Origin: Micrococcaceae bacterium Sec5.8
GTDB lineage: Bacteria; Actinomycetota; Actinomycetes; Actinomycetales; Micrococcaceae
Assembly: GCA_039636775.1 (NCBI GenBank)
Contig: CP143429.1
Location: 3,038,001 to 3,102,000 of the forward strand
Direction: 5' to 3'
Length of the DNA: 64,000 nt
Shown here in pieces: positions 56,808-64,000 of the stretch (within the stretch, counting starts at the first letter, position 1; each line of letters opens with the position of its first letter). The notes under the pieces are model-generated. The model had not been told where the DNA came from. It ran no database searches and was given only the letters and a program-made list of their open reading frames with translations. The position numbers and the translations under genes were made by a program.

Positions 56808-57950
56808 ATGACTACAGCAGCTACCCCGTCCGTTGGACTGGTCGGTTGGCGTGGCATGGTCGGTTCCGTCCTGATGCAGCGCATGCAGGATGAGGGCGAC
56901 TTCGCCACCATCAACCCGGTTTTCTTCTCCACTTCCAACGCCGGAGGCCCCGCCCCTTCGTTGGCTGGTCCCGCCGGGGGTGACACCGGCAGGCTGGAGG
57001 ACGCGTTCGACGTCGAGACCCTCGCCAAGCTGCCGATGATCGTCACCGCCCAGGGCGGTGAGTACACCAAGCAGATTCACAGCGCGCTGCGCAGCCGCGG
57101 CTGGGACGGTCTCTGGATAGATGCTGCGTCCACCCTCCGGATGAACGACGATTCGATCATCGTGCTGGACCCGATTAACCGCGACGTCATCGACAAAGGC
57201 CTCGCGAACGGCACCAAGGATTTCATCGGCGGCAACTGCACGGTCTCGTGCATGCTCATGGGCCTCGGCGGACTCTTCAAGAACGGGCTCGTCGAGTGGG
57301 GCACCTCCATGACCTACCAGGCTGCCTCCGGCGGCGGTGCCCGGCACATGCGGGAGCTGCTGAGCCAGTTCGGCACGCTCAACGCCCAGGTCAGCTCCGA
57401 ACTGAGCGATCCGGCGTCGGCCATCCTGGAGATCGACCGCAAGGTCCTGGCGCACCAGCGCAGCGGCATCGACGCCACCCAGTTCGGCGTGCCGCTGGCC
57501 GGGTCGCTGATCCCGTGGATCGACGCGGACCTCGGCAACGGCCAGTCCAAGGAAGAGTGGAAAGCCGGGAAGGAAACCAACAAGATCCTTGGCACCTCCG
57601 GCGACGAGCACATCATCATGGACGGCCTGTGCATCCGCATCGGTGCCATGCGCTCGCACTCGCAGGCGCTCACGCTGAAGCTGCGCGAGGACCTTTCCGT
57701 CCCTGAGATCGAGAAGCTCCTGGACGCGGACAACGAGTGGGCCACCGTGGTGCCCAACACGAAGGAAGCCTCCATGGAGGAGCTCACGCCCGTGGCAGCC
57801 TCCGGGACCCTGAAGATCCCGGTGGGCCGCCTCCGGAAACTGGAGATGGGGCCGCAGTACATCAGCGCCTTCACCGTCGGCGACCAGCTGCTCTGGGGTG
57901 CGGCGGAACCGTTGCGCCGCATGCTCAAGATCGCCACCGGCAACCTCTAG
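56808..57950 (+). CDS. asd: Aspartate-semialdehyde dehydrogenase, E. coli-like type
   Basis: Makes aspartate semialdehyde for lysine, diaminopimelate, methionine and threonine synthesis. 380 residues: NADP-binding [18 protein letters not shown], catalytic Cys144 in GGNCTVSC, and [16 protein letters not shown]. Later come [20 protein letters not shown] and the substrate region [14 protein letters not shown]. The wording of these motifs matches the gammaproteobacterial Asd class (about 367 residues) better than the shorter class usual in actinobacteria. Predicted leaderless. Confidence 0.94.
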   Translation: MTTAATPSVGLVGWRGMVGSVLMQRMQDEGDFATINPVFFSTSNAGGPAPSLAGPAGGDTGRLEDAFDVETLAKLPMIVTAQGGEYTKQIHSALRSRGWDGLWIDAASTLRMNDDSIIVLDPINRDVIDKGLANGTKDFIGGNCTVSCMLMGLGGLFKNGLVEWGTSMTYQAASGGGARHMRELLSQFGTLNAQVSSELSDPASAILEIDRKVLAHQRSGIDATQFGVPLAGSLIPWIDADLGNGQSKEEWKAGKETNKILGTSGDEHIIMDGLCIRIGAMRSHSQALTLKLREDLSVPEIEKLLDADNEWATVVPNTKEASMEELTPVAASGTLKIPVGRLRKLEMGPQYISAFTVGDQLLWGAAEPLRRMLKIATGNL

Positions 57951-57963
57951 GACCCTGCCCCGT

Positions 57964-59070
57964 TCAGGTGCCGAGGAATCTGCGGTACTTCGCGGCCTGC
58001 AGCTCAAAGGATCTTTGGGCTGCGGGCCGCAGCCCGTGAACGTCGTCGAACGGTTCGGGCACCCCCATGGCGGTCCGGCCGGTGCGGGAGACAGCCCAGG
58101 TGCCAACCACCCGGCCGCCTGCAATCATCGTCCGCCGGAAGATCCCGTTGCCGCCGGGGACGACCCTGTTGGCATGTTCGGGCGCAAGCACCAGCGACCG
58201 GTCGGCGTAGCCCAGCAGGAACTCATCAAATCCCGGCAGTGCCAGCACTCCCCGCCCGGCCGGAACGCCCCCGTCCAACAATGCTGCTGTCTCCGGGGAT
58301 AGCCAGTAGCGGATGCCCTCGAACTCCAACTCCTCCAGCTGGCCACGCACCAGAGCCAGGGCAGCGCGGACTTCCATCAAGGCAATTCCGGACCACCAGG
58401 AGAAATCCCGCACGGTGGCGGGGCCGTGGCTGCGCAGGTAGCGCAGCAACCACTCGGCGGTCCCTTCCTCGCGGTCCAGAATCCGCGACTCCGGAATCCA
58501 GTCATCGAAAGCCACCACCAGTTGCTGGTTTCCCGCCAGCGGGCCCTGCACCAGCAAGCCCCGCTGGCACAGCATTCCCAGCAGATGAATGCCACGCTGG
58601 CCGCCCGCCGGCTGGCCTGCGCGTTCGAATGCCTGGAACACTTCCGCCCTGCTGGCGGCGGCGCCTCCCGCGACCAGCTCCAGTGCGGCTTCCGCCGCAG
58701 CGTCAACGTCAGGGGCCGACATGCCCAGCTCACGGTGGCGCCCGGCCATGCCCCGGATATGCCGCTCTGAGGTGATGGCCAACACCCACTTCAGGTCTTC
58801 GGGAGCCAGGAGGTGCAGGGTGCCGCGCATTGGCCAGGAACGGACTACTTCCCCGCGGTCAAGGGCGCTGCGGACCTCGGCGATGCGGGAACCCGGCACA
58901 CGCTGGCCGACTGCCCAGAGTGCGGACTGCAGATCCTGCGCCTGCATCGCGGCCATCCAGCGCACGGCGGCCGGGGCGCTGCCGAGTCCGGGCCCGGCCA
59001 GGCCCTGCGAGGCCAGCCGCAGCCGGCCAAGGATCCCCTTGCTTAATCTGGTGCGCGCCGCTGCCATCAT
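57964..59070 (-). CDS. AlkZ-like winged-helix DNA glycosylase family protein (HTH_42)
   Basis: Relatives AlkZ and AlkX unhook DNA interstrand crosslinks by base excision. 368 residues if translation starts at the ATG at 59068-59070 (MMAAARTRLSKG), which lies 7 bases after a TAGCAT box; an ATG three codons upstream is possible. Tandem winged helices; the catalytic-type QxQ motif is present as MQAQD at about residues 43-45; later segments SWPMRGTLHLLAPED and LLGYADRSLVLAPEHANRVV are typical. Antibiotic self-resistance members exist, but no biosynthetic cluster is nearby. Confidence 0.85.
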   Translation of the reverse strand: MMAAARTRLSKGILGRLRLASQGLAGPGLGSAPAAVRWMAAMQAQDLQSALWAVGQRVPGSRIAEVRSALDRGEVVRSWPMRGTLHLLAPEDLKWVLAITSERHIRGMAGRHRELGMSAPDVDAAAEAALELVAGGAAASRAEVFQAFERAGQPAGGQRGIHLLGMLCQRGLLVQGPLAGNQQLVVAFDDWIPESRILDREEGTAEWLLRYLRSHGPATVRDFSWWSGIALMEVRAALALVRGQLEELEFEGIRYWLSPETAALLDGGVPAGRGVLALPGFDEFLLGYADRSLVLAPEHANRVVPGGNGIFRRTMIAGGRVVGTWAVSRTGRTAMGVPEPFDDVHGLRPAAQRSFELQAAKYRRFLGT

Positions 59071-59077
59071 GCACACC

Positions 59078-59083
59078 ATGCTA
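59078..59083 (-). promoter_or_regulatory. Candidate -10 box of the AlkZ-like gene
   Basis: TAGCAT on the minus strand, seven bases before the ATG at 59068-59070. Confidence 0.35.
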
Positions 59084-59128
59084 GGACGACGGACGGGCCG
59101 TTCACAGCCGCCGTCCAGCCGGACTGCC

Positions 59129-59134
59129 TACCCT
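59129..59134 (+). promoter_or_regulatory. -10 box of a predicted leaderless gene
   Basis: TACCCT, six bases, then the ATG at 59141. Confidence 0.45.
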
Positions 59135-59140
59135 TGAGGG

Positions 59141-59620
59141 ATGACCTTGAGTGAGATGTGGCCCTTGCTGCGGCCCCTGAGCAGGAGGCTGGCCCTGCTT
59201 GGCTGGGTTTCCAGCGCCGCCGGCATGACCGCCGGACTCACCGTCGCCATCGCCAGCGGCACCCGGCTCTCGCCCCTGATGAGCACCATGCAGCTCGTAT
59301 CCGTCGTGTCCATGGCGGTAGCGGTGGCCAGCTTTGTCACGGCCGCCTCCGTCCAACCCAGGTCTCTGCAACAGGATTCCCTTGACGCGCCGGCCGGCCA
59401 CCACCCGGGCGAGTTGCCCGATACCGTGAAGAGTTTCCTGCTCGGCTCATTGGCGCTGCTGGCCGGGGCCGTCGTCTTCGCACTCGCCGGTTTACTGCTG
59501 CGCAGCGGACCCAGTGACCAGTCCGTGGCGTTCTGCCAGGTTTTCTTCCTGGGTGCCGCCGCTTCCGGCTTCACCTTCATGCTGTTCAGCCGGGTCGTAG
59601 GGGGCCGCAGCGGGAACTGA
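59141..59620 (+). CDS. Four-helix membrane protein of unknown function
   Basis: 159 residues with four hydrophobic helices in two pairs: LALLGWVSSAAGMTAGLTVA and LVSVVSMAVAVASFVTAASV, a polar loop with HHPGELPD, then SFLLGSLALLAGAVVFALAG and CQVFFLGAAASGFTFMLF. No recognised family. TTGAGGG before the ATG could serve as a ribosome site, or the gene may be leaderless. Confidence 0.75.
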   Translation: MTLSEMWPLLRPLSRRLALLGWVSSAAGMTAGLTVAIASGTRLSPLMSTMQLVSVVSMAVAVASFVTAASVQPRSLQQDSLDAPAGHHPGELPDTVKSFLLGSLALLAGAVVFALAGLLLRSGPSDQSVAFCQVFFLGAAASGFTFMLFSRVVGGRSGN

Positions 59621-59708
59621 GCGGCAACAGCGTGCACGGCGCCGTCCACCGGTTCCCGGCGGTCGAACGACGCCAGGGGTCACCTGCGGAGCAGGCGGGT
59701 TCCGCTCC

Positions 59709-60776
59709 CTAGAGCTCCACACCGATCAGCAGCGGTTCCGGGTGCAGTTCAATGCCGAAACGTTCGACGACGCCGCGGCGCACCTCACGGGCGACGGCCA
59801 GCATGTCCGCGGTGCTCGCCGTTCCCCTGTTGGTGATCGCCAGGGTGTGCTTGGTGGACAGCGATGCCCGGCCGCCGGCGACGCTGCCGGGCTCGAGCCC
59901 GAACCCCTTGCCGTAGCCGGCCTGGTCGATCAGCCAGGCCGCCGACAGCTTGGTCAGCCCGTCGGTACCGCCCGGGTAGCGGGGTGCACCGTCCGGAAGC
60001 CCGGCTGCCACGTCCGCCGGCACGATCGGGTTCGTGAAGAACGAGCCGGTGGAGTACGTGTCCCGGTCCGCGGCGTCCCAAACCATCCCTTTGCTGGCCC
60101 GGAGCCGGAGGACCTCGCGCCGAACGTCGTTGGCGTAGGCCCGCTGGCCTACTTCCACGCCCAGCGCGCGGGCCAACTCGGCGTAGCGGATGGGGGCGCT
60201 CATCCGGCCCAGGGGCAGCTGGAACTCCACGGTGAGCACCACGTAGCGCGGGGAGCCGTTGACGGTGGTCTGCTTGAGGATGGAATCGCGGTAGCCGAAC
60301 TTAAGCTCTGAGCTGGTGAAGGTCTGCACGGCGTTGCGTTGCCGGTCCCAGGTACGTACGGCCGCGATGGTCTGGGAAACGTCCGAGCCGTAGGCCCCGA
60401 CGTTTTGAACCGGGGTGGCGCCCGTGGCGCCGGGGATGCCGGCCAGCGCCTCGATTCCGGACCAGGCGTGCAGCACGGCGTGTTCAACCAGGGCGTCCCA
60501 GTTGTGGCCGGCCTGAACCACCACGGCGACACCTCCGCAGGAGTCCTCCGCGTTGACCGTGAACCCTTCCGAGGCGATCTTCAGGACGGTGCCGGGGAAC
60601 CCGGCGTCGGATACCAGCAGGTTGGAGCCGCCGCCGATGATCAGCAGGGGCCCACCGGCAGCGTCCGCCGAGCGGACAGCGTCGATGATCGCAGCCTCGG
60701 TCCGGGCCTCGATGAAGCAACCGGCGGGGCCTCCGACGGCGGCGGTGGTCAGGGCGGAGAGCAGTGTCTGGGTCAC
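59709..60776 (-). CDS. murB: UDP-N-acetylenolpyruvoylglucosamine reductase
   Basis: FAD enzyme that makes UDP-MurNAc for peptidoglycan. 355 residues, GTG start, predicted leaderless. FAD-binding IGGGSNLLVSDAGFPGTVLK; GIEALAGIPGATGATPVQNVGAYG; SKGMVWDAADRDTYSTGSFFTNPI with the catalytic Ser in the GSFFTNP motif; and C-terminal STKHTLAITNRGTA with the substrate-binding strands. Type I length. The MFS and MaoC genes lie upstream on the same strand, but murB has its own -10 box. Confidence 0.96.
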   Translation of the reverse strand: MTQTLLSALTTAAVGGPAGCFIEARTEAAIIDAVRSADAAGGPLLIIGGGSNLLVSDAGFPGTVLKIASEGFTVNAEDSCGGVAVVVQAGHNWDALVEHAVLHAWSGIEALAGIPGATGATPVQNVGAYGSDVSQTIAAVRTWDRQRNAVQTFTSSELKFGYRDSILKQTTVNGSPRYVVLTVEFQLPLGRMSAPIRYAELARALGVEVGQRAYANDVRREVLRLRASKGMVWDAADRDTYSTGSFFTNPIVPADVAAGLPDGAPRYPGGTDGLTKLSAAWLIDQAGYGKGFGLEPGSVAGGRASLSTKHTLAITNRGTASTADMLAVAREVRRGVVERFGIELHPEPLLIGVEL

Positions 60777-60782
60777 CTGACC

Positions 60783-60788
60783 AGCCTA
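60783..60788 (-). promoter_or_regulatory. -10 box of leaderless murB
   Basis: TAGGCT on the minus strand, six bases, then the GTG at 60774-60776. Confidence 0.55.
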
Positions 60789-60825
60789 GCCGCCCTGACC
60801 GGACTGCCCTAGGCAGCCCCGGTTC

Positions 60826-62109
60826 CTAGGGCAGTTTCCGGGCGACCGGCGAGAGCAGGAAACTGACCACGAGCATTACCATCACGGCCAGGAGGGAATG
60901 CAGGATTCCGATGTGCTCTGCCAGCAAGCCCAGCAGCGGCGGGCCACAAAGGAATGCTCCGTAACCGATCGTGGACACCACGGACACCCGGGCGGCGGCC
61001 TTGACGGGATCATCGGCGGCAGCAGACATGCCCACCGGGAAACCGAGCGAGGCGCCGAGCCCCCAGATTGCCAGGGCCACATAGGCCACCCACGGCACAG
61101 GTGCAAAGACGAACAAACCCAGGCCCAGCACGGCCAGGGCCGCACACCACCGCATCACCGGGACACGGCCAAAACGGTCCAGAACCACGGTGCCGGCGAA
61201 GCGTCCTACGGTCATGAACGTGACAAAAAGTCCGTAGCCCGCGGCGCCCGCGGCGTCGGACTGGCCGTGGCCGTCAGCGAGCGCGAGGGCCACCCAGTCC
61301 CCCGCAGCCCCCTCGGCCAGGGCCAGCCCCAGCACCAGCACCCCGAGCAGCAGGGTCCGGCGGTCCCGCCAGGCCTGGGCTATCTGGCGCTTGCTGTCCA
61401 GCGGTGCCTCGGGGCGGTCCGGCCTGACCAAGGGGATGGGTCCGGTGGAGGGGTCCTCGAACGTATCCGGCCCGGCTGCCTGGAACGTCCGCCGCACGTC
61501 GACCGGTGTGATGTCCGCGCGGAACCACGCGGCGGCTGCGGCCACGGAACCCGCGACCAGCAGCCCCACTGCGGCGAAGTGCCAGAAGACGGGCACGGCG
61601 GCCCCCGCGGCCCACGCACCCGTCGCGGCGCCGGCGACAGTGCCGAGGCTGAACGCGCCGTGCAGCCGCGGCATGATGTGCCGGCGCACCGCCCGTTCCA
61701 CCGCGGCTCCCTCGACGTTGGATGCGGTATTCCAACTCGCGGTGCCGAGCCCAATGACGGCCAAACCTGCGGCAACGGCCAGCGGGTTGACCAGGACGGA
61801 AGTTCCCAGGCCCGCGAGCACCAGACCGGCGCCCACCATGATGCTGCCGATCCGGATGGTCTGCTTGGACCCGAACCGCAGCACGATCAGCCCGGACGCG
61901 GAAACAGAAAGAAACGAACCCAGGGTCATGCAGAGCAGCAGCAGCCCCACACTGCCAGGCGTGAGGTCCAGGCCGTCGCGGATGGCGGGCAGCCGGGACA
62001 CCCAGGTGGCGAACGCGATGCCGCTGACCGCGTACGCAACCACGACCGCGTTGCGCCAGTGCGTAATCTCAGCAGCCTGGCCCGTGCCGACCTCGACGGC
62101 ATCGGCCAT
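60826..62109 (-). CDS. MFS transporter (12-helix)
   Basis: 427 residues with two six-helix halves joined by a polar loop (about 205-250). Start MADAVEVGTGQAAEITHWRN, first helix VVVAYAVSGIAFATWVSRLP followed by AIRDGLDLTPGSVGLLLLCM, and an MFS motif A-like segment LRFGSKQTIRIGS. It resembles sugar- or drug-efflux members (YfcJ/FucP-like groups), but substrate is not predictable. Its start lies 4 bp after the second MaoC gene, so the three form an operon. Confidence 0.88.
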   Translation of the reverse strand: MADAVEVGTGQAAEITHWRNAVVVAYAVSGIAFATWVSRLPAIRDGLDLTPGSVGLLLLCMTLGSFLSVSASGLIVLRFGSKQTIRIGSIMVGAGLVLAGLGTSVLVNPLAVAAGLAVIGLGTASWNTASNVEGAAVERAVRRHIMPRLHGAFSLGTVAGAATGAWAAGAAVPVFWHFAAVGLLVAGSVAAAAAWFRADITPVDVRRTFQAAGPDTFEDPSTGPIPLVRPDRPEAPLDSKRQIAQAWRDRRTLLLGVLVLGLALAEGAAGDWVALALADGHGQSDAAGAAGYGLFVTFMTVGRFAGTVVLDRFGRVPVMRWCAALAVLGLGLFVFAPVPWVAYVALAIWGLGASLGFPVGMSAAADDPVKAAARVSVVSTIGYGAFLCGPPLLGLLAEHIGILHSLLAVMVMLVVSFLLSPVARKLP

Positions 62110-62113
62110 GCGG

Positions 62114-62551
62114 CTAGGCCAGCCTGACGACGGCCTGGGCCTTCATCAGCACCTTCTGGCCACCCGAGGTGACGGTGAGGTCCACGCGGGCGGTGCCTGC
62201 CCCGGCGTCGAGCGCCCCAAGGGCGCCACTGACCTCAATCACGGCGCCGGCCTCGGCCGTTCCTGTGGTATCGGACACCGGAACCGGTTTGGTGAAGCGG
62301 GTTTGGAAATCGACGACGGCGGCGGGGTCGCCGGCCCAGTCGGTTACCAACTGGACGACGGAGCCCATGGTGAACATGCCGTGGGCGATCACACCGGGCA
62401 GTCCCACCCCGGTGGCGAAGGCCTCGTTCCAGTGGATGGGGTTGAAGTCGCCGGACGCGCCGGCGTACTTGACGAGGTCCGCGCGGGTGACGTCGATGCT
62501 GCGGCTGCCGATGGTTTGTCCGACGGCGAGATCTGAAAGTACGGGTGTCAT
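62114..62551 (-). CDS. MaoC-like (R)-specific enoyl-CoA/acyl hydratase, catalytic subunit
   Basis: 145-residue hotdog-fold protein with the hydratase 2 motif YAGASGDFNPIHWNE, whose Asp and His are catalytic, plus GVIAHGMFTMGSVVQLVTDW. It matches the HadB half of the HadAB (3R)-hydroxyacyl dehydratase. Encoded 2 bp after its partner. Arthrobacter-type organisms lack mycolic acids, so the acyl substrate is uncertain. Confidence 0.9.
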   Translation of the reverse strand: MTPVLSDLAVGQTIGSRSIDVTRADLVKYAGASGDFNPIHWNEAFATGVGLPGVIAHGMFTMGSVVQLVTDWAGDPAAVVDFQTRFTKPVPVSDTTGTAEAGAVIEVSGALGALDAGAGTARVDLTVTSGGQKVLMKAQAVVRLA

Positions 62552-62553
62552 GG

Positions 62554-63039
62554 CTACTGTCCTTCTCCGCGGACCAGGATGGATGAGGTGGCGGTGGCGA
62601 CGGGCTCGCGCGCTGCGTCGCCGGCCGTGCCGGCGGAAGCACCGCCGGCGAGGGCGAAAATTTCCGAGCGGGTGGTGATCATGGCTCCCCCGCCCATGGC
62701 GCGGACTCCGTCGACGTGCAACTCGGCCACCAGGCGGTCCCCGGCCAGGATGGGCCGGTGATGAACGAACCGCTGGTCCGCGTGCACCACGCGGGAGAAA
62801 TCGATGCCGGACTCAGGGTCCTCGATCAGCTGGGCGTCGGCCCTTTGCGCGACGATGATAGCGAAGGTGGGCGGGGCCACCACGTCACTGTGTCCCAGGG
62901 CTTTGGCCGCGTCGACGTCGAAATGGGCGGGGTGGGTGGCTTTGACCGCGCGGGCGAACTCGCGGATTTTCTCGCGGCCCACGTCGTACACCTCTTTGGC
63001 AGGGTAGCTGCGCCCCTGCAGATCCGGATTGATAGTCAT
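62554..63039 (-). CDS. MaoC-like FAS1-type dehydratase, structural partner
   Basis: 161-residue hotdog protein of the HadA/HadC type: LQGRSYPAKEVYDVGREKIR, VAPPTFAIIVAQRADAQLIE, VVHADQRFVHHRPILAGDRL. It lacks the Asp-His motif of the catalytic subunit. First gene of the HadA-HadB-MFS operon; TAGGCT seven bases before the ATG suggests a leaderless start. Confidence 0.88.
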   Translation of the reverse strand: MTINPDLQGRSYPAKEVYDVGREKIREFARAVKATHPAHFDVDAAKALGHSDVVAPPTFAIIVAQRADAQLIEDPESGIDFSRVVHADQRFVHHRPILAGDRLVAELHVDGVRAMGGGAMITTRSEIFALAGGASAGTAGDAAREPVATATSSILVRGEGQ

Positions 63040-63046
63040 GGGTTCC

Positions 63047-63052
63047 AGCCTA
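63047..63052 (-). promoter_or_regulatory. -10 box of the leaderless MaoC operon
   Basis: TAGGCT on the minus strand, seven bases, then the ATG at 63037-63039. Confidence 0.5.
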
Positions 63053-63130
63053 GCGTCAGGGCGCCGGCAGCCGGGAGCATCCGCCTGCGGGCGGAAAGCT
63101 GGCGGCCAGGTCCGTACCCCCGCATACGGT

Positions 63131-63154
63131 ATGATGACATTATCATCTCATCAT
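63131..63154. promoter_or_regulatory. Candidate ArsR-family operator
   Basis: ATGATGA (63131-63137) and TCATCAT (63148-63154) are perfect inverted arms with a 10-bp spacer; a shorter inner pair ATGAT/ATCAT is nested inside. The AT-rich dyad stands out in GC-rich DNA 47 bp upstream of the arsR-like start, as expected for autorepression by an ArsR/SmtB protein. Confidence 0.55.
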
Positions 63155-63200
63155 CCCGCGTCCGTTCGGGATTCCAGGCAACGAGAAAGCCCAGGCAGCC

Positions 63201-63578
63201 ATGATTTCGCCCGCGCAAACCCCCCTCTACGAGATCAAAGCCAACCTCTTCAAAGCCCTCGCCCATCCTGCGCGCATCAGGGTGCTTGAGTTGCTGGCCG
63301 CCGCGCCGGATCACGCGGCGCCCGTGAGCTATCTGTTGGCGGAGACGGGGCTGGAAGCGTCCCACCTGTCCCAGCACCTCGCCACCTTGCGCCGCCACAA
63401 AGTGGTGACCTCGGCCCGCTCCGCGAACGCGGTGACCTACCGGCTCGCCAATCCGAAGATCGCCGAACTGCTGGCGATCGCCCGGGCGTTCCTGCTTGAC
63501 AGCCTGGCCGACTCCAATGAACAACTGCAACTTGCGCGGACACTCCCCAGCGAGCACCTGAAGGGCTTCACCCCATGA
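63201..63578 (+). CDS. ArsR/SmtB-family transcriptional regulator
   Basis: 125 residues with a winged helix: NLFKALAHPARIRVLELLAA, then recognition helix region TGLEASHLSQHLATLRRHKV. The classical ELCVCD metal site is absent (no cysteine is visible), so metal sensing by that site is unlikely. Its stop overlaps the start of the SulP gene by 4 bp (ATGA), so it probably controls that transporter together with itself through the dyad upstream. Confidence 0.92.
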   Translation: MISPAQTPLYEIKANLFKALAHPARIRVLELLAAAPDHAAPVSYLLAETGLEASHLSQHLATLRRHKVVTSARSANAVTYRLANPKIAELLAIARAFLLDSLADSNEQLQLARTLPSEHLKGFTP

Positions 63579-64000
63579 GTGCCGCACGCGCACAGCTCAC
63601 GAGGTTCCTGCCGTCGCGCCGGGACTACGACGGATTGGGCTCAACCTGGAAAACGGACGTGCTGGCGGGCATCACCGTGGGGATTGTGGCTCTGCCACTG
63701 GCGCTGGCGTTTGGTGTAAGTTCCGGCGTCGGCGCCGAGGCCGGACTCGTCACGGCCGTCGTCGCCGGCCTGGTGGCAGCGGTCATGGGCGGCTCACACG
63801 TCCAGGTCTCGGGCCCCACCGGGGCGATGGTGGTGGTGCTGGCCCCCGTTGTCGCCCAGCATGGAGTGGGCAGCATCGCCCTGGTTTCACTGCTGGCCGG
63901 TCTGCTGGTGGCTATCCTGGGCATCAGCGGGCTGGGACGGGCCGTAGCCTTCATCCCCTGGCCTGTGGTGGAAGGCTTCACCCTCGGCATCGCCGCAATC
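63575..64000 (+). CDS. SulP-family anion transporter, N-terminal part
   Basis: ATG at 63575 overlapping the arsR-like stop; 142 codons are present before the window ends. The start MSAARAQLTRFLPSRRDYDG is followed by the SulP signature DVLAGITVGIVALPLALAFG and by GGSHVQVSGPTGAMVVVLAP, the substrate-site region, with several membrane helices. SulP carriers move sulfate or bicarbonate; a C-terminal STAS or carbonic anhydrase domain would lie outside the window. Which anion is carried cannot be decided here. Confidence 0.93.
   Translation, partial: MSAARAQLTRFLPSRRDYDGLGSTWKTDVLAGITVGIVALPLALAFGVSSGVGAEAGLVTAVVAGLVAAVMGGSHVQVSGPTGAMVVVLAPVVAQHGVGSIALVSLLAGLLVAILGISGLGRAVAFIPWPVVEGFTLGIAAI

Overview
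The window is a high-GC actinobacterial chromosome segment. Gene order, protein sequences and GC-rich third codon positions fit Micrococcaceae, most likely Arthrobacter or Pseudarthrobacter. Signature content includes mycothiol synthase (mshD) beside an atypical GlnR regulator, ppk1 beside a MutT1-type Nudix/phosphohistidine protein, and several predicted leaderless genes (TANNNT followed 6-7 nt later by the start codon). I saw no rRNA, CRISPR array, insertion sequence or prophage.

Bases 1-35124 hold the secE-nusG-rplKA-rplJL-rpoBC-rpsL-rpsG-fusA-tuf-S10 supercluster, all transcribed on the minus strand and so running right to left. It starts with tRNA-Trp (35051-35123) and secE and ends with rpsQ and the first codons of rplN at base 1. 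Each block has its own strong intrinsic terminator (after rpsQ, tuf, rpoC, rplL and rplA), and the rplJL leader carries an attenuator-like terminator. Non-ribosomal genes sit inside the cluster: a family 1 beta-glucosidase and a 1,383-residue multi-pass membrane protein with a 41-residue partner lie between rpsJ and tuf. A thiolase, a YbaK-type deacylase and a Tat-exported 5'-nucleotidase lie between rpoB and rplL. A double-GNAT protein and a decayed gene lie between rplJ and rplA.

Bases 35400-48500 are metabolic and regulatory: an aspartate-type aminotransferase; a divergent envelope-stress-like module (a LuxR-type response regulator and a PspC-fused histidine kinase facing an operon with a PspC/toastrack-like protein, a small membrane protein and a PspC miniprotein); 6-phosphofructokinase; a GNAT protein; a PadR regulator with a DHA2 drug exporter; and a cluster of ankyrin protein, YgfZ, flavodoxin-like reductase and nitrobindin-like protein.

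Bases 48500-64000 contain small and larger membrane proteins, glnR-mshD, ppk1-mutT1, thyA-folA with a small membrane protein, asd, an AlkZ-like winged-helix protein, murB, an MFS transporter with a pair of MaoC dehydratases, and finally an ArsR regulator overlapping a SulP transporter that runs off the right edge.

Most genes are ordinary. The points most worth a second look are the PspC two-component module, the giant membrane protein with its small partner, a 10-bp tandem duplication that shifts the 5' end of the ybaK-like gene, two decayed genes, the rplJL attenuator, a nested palindrome after aspC, and the set of leaderless starts, which also helps fix start codons.
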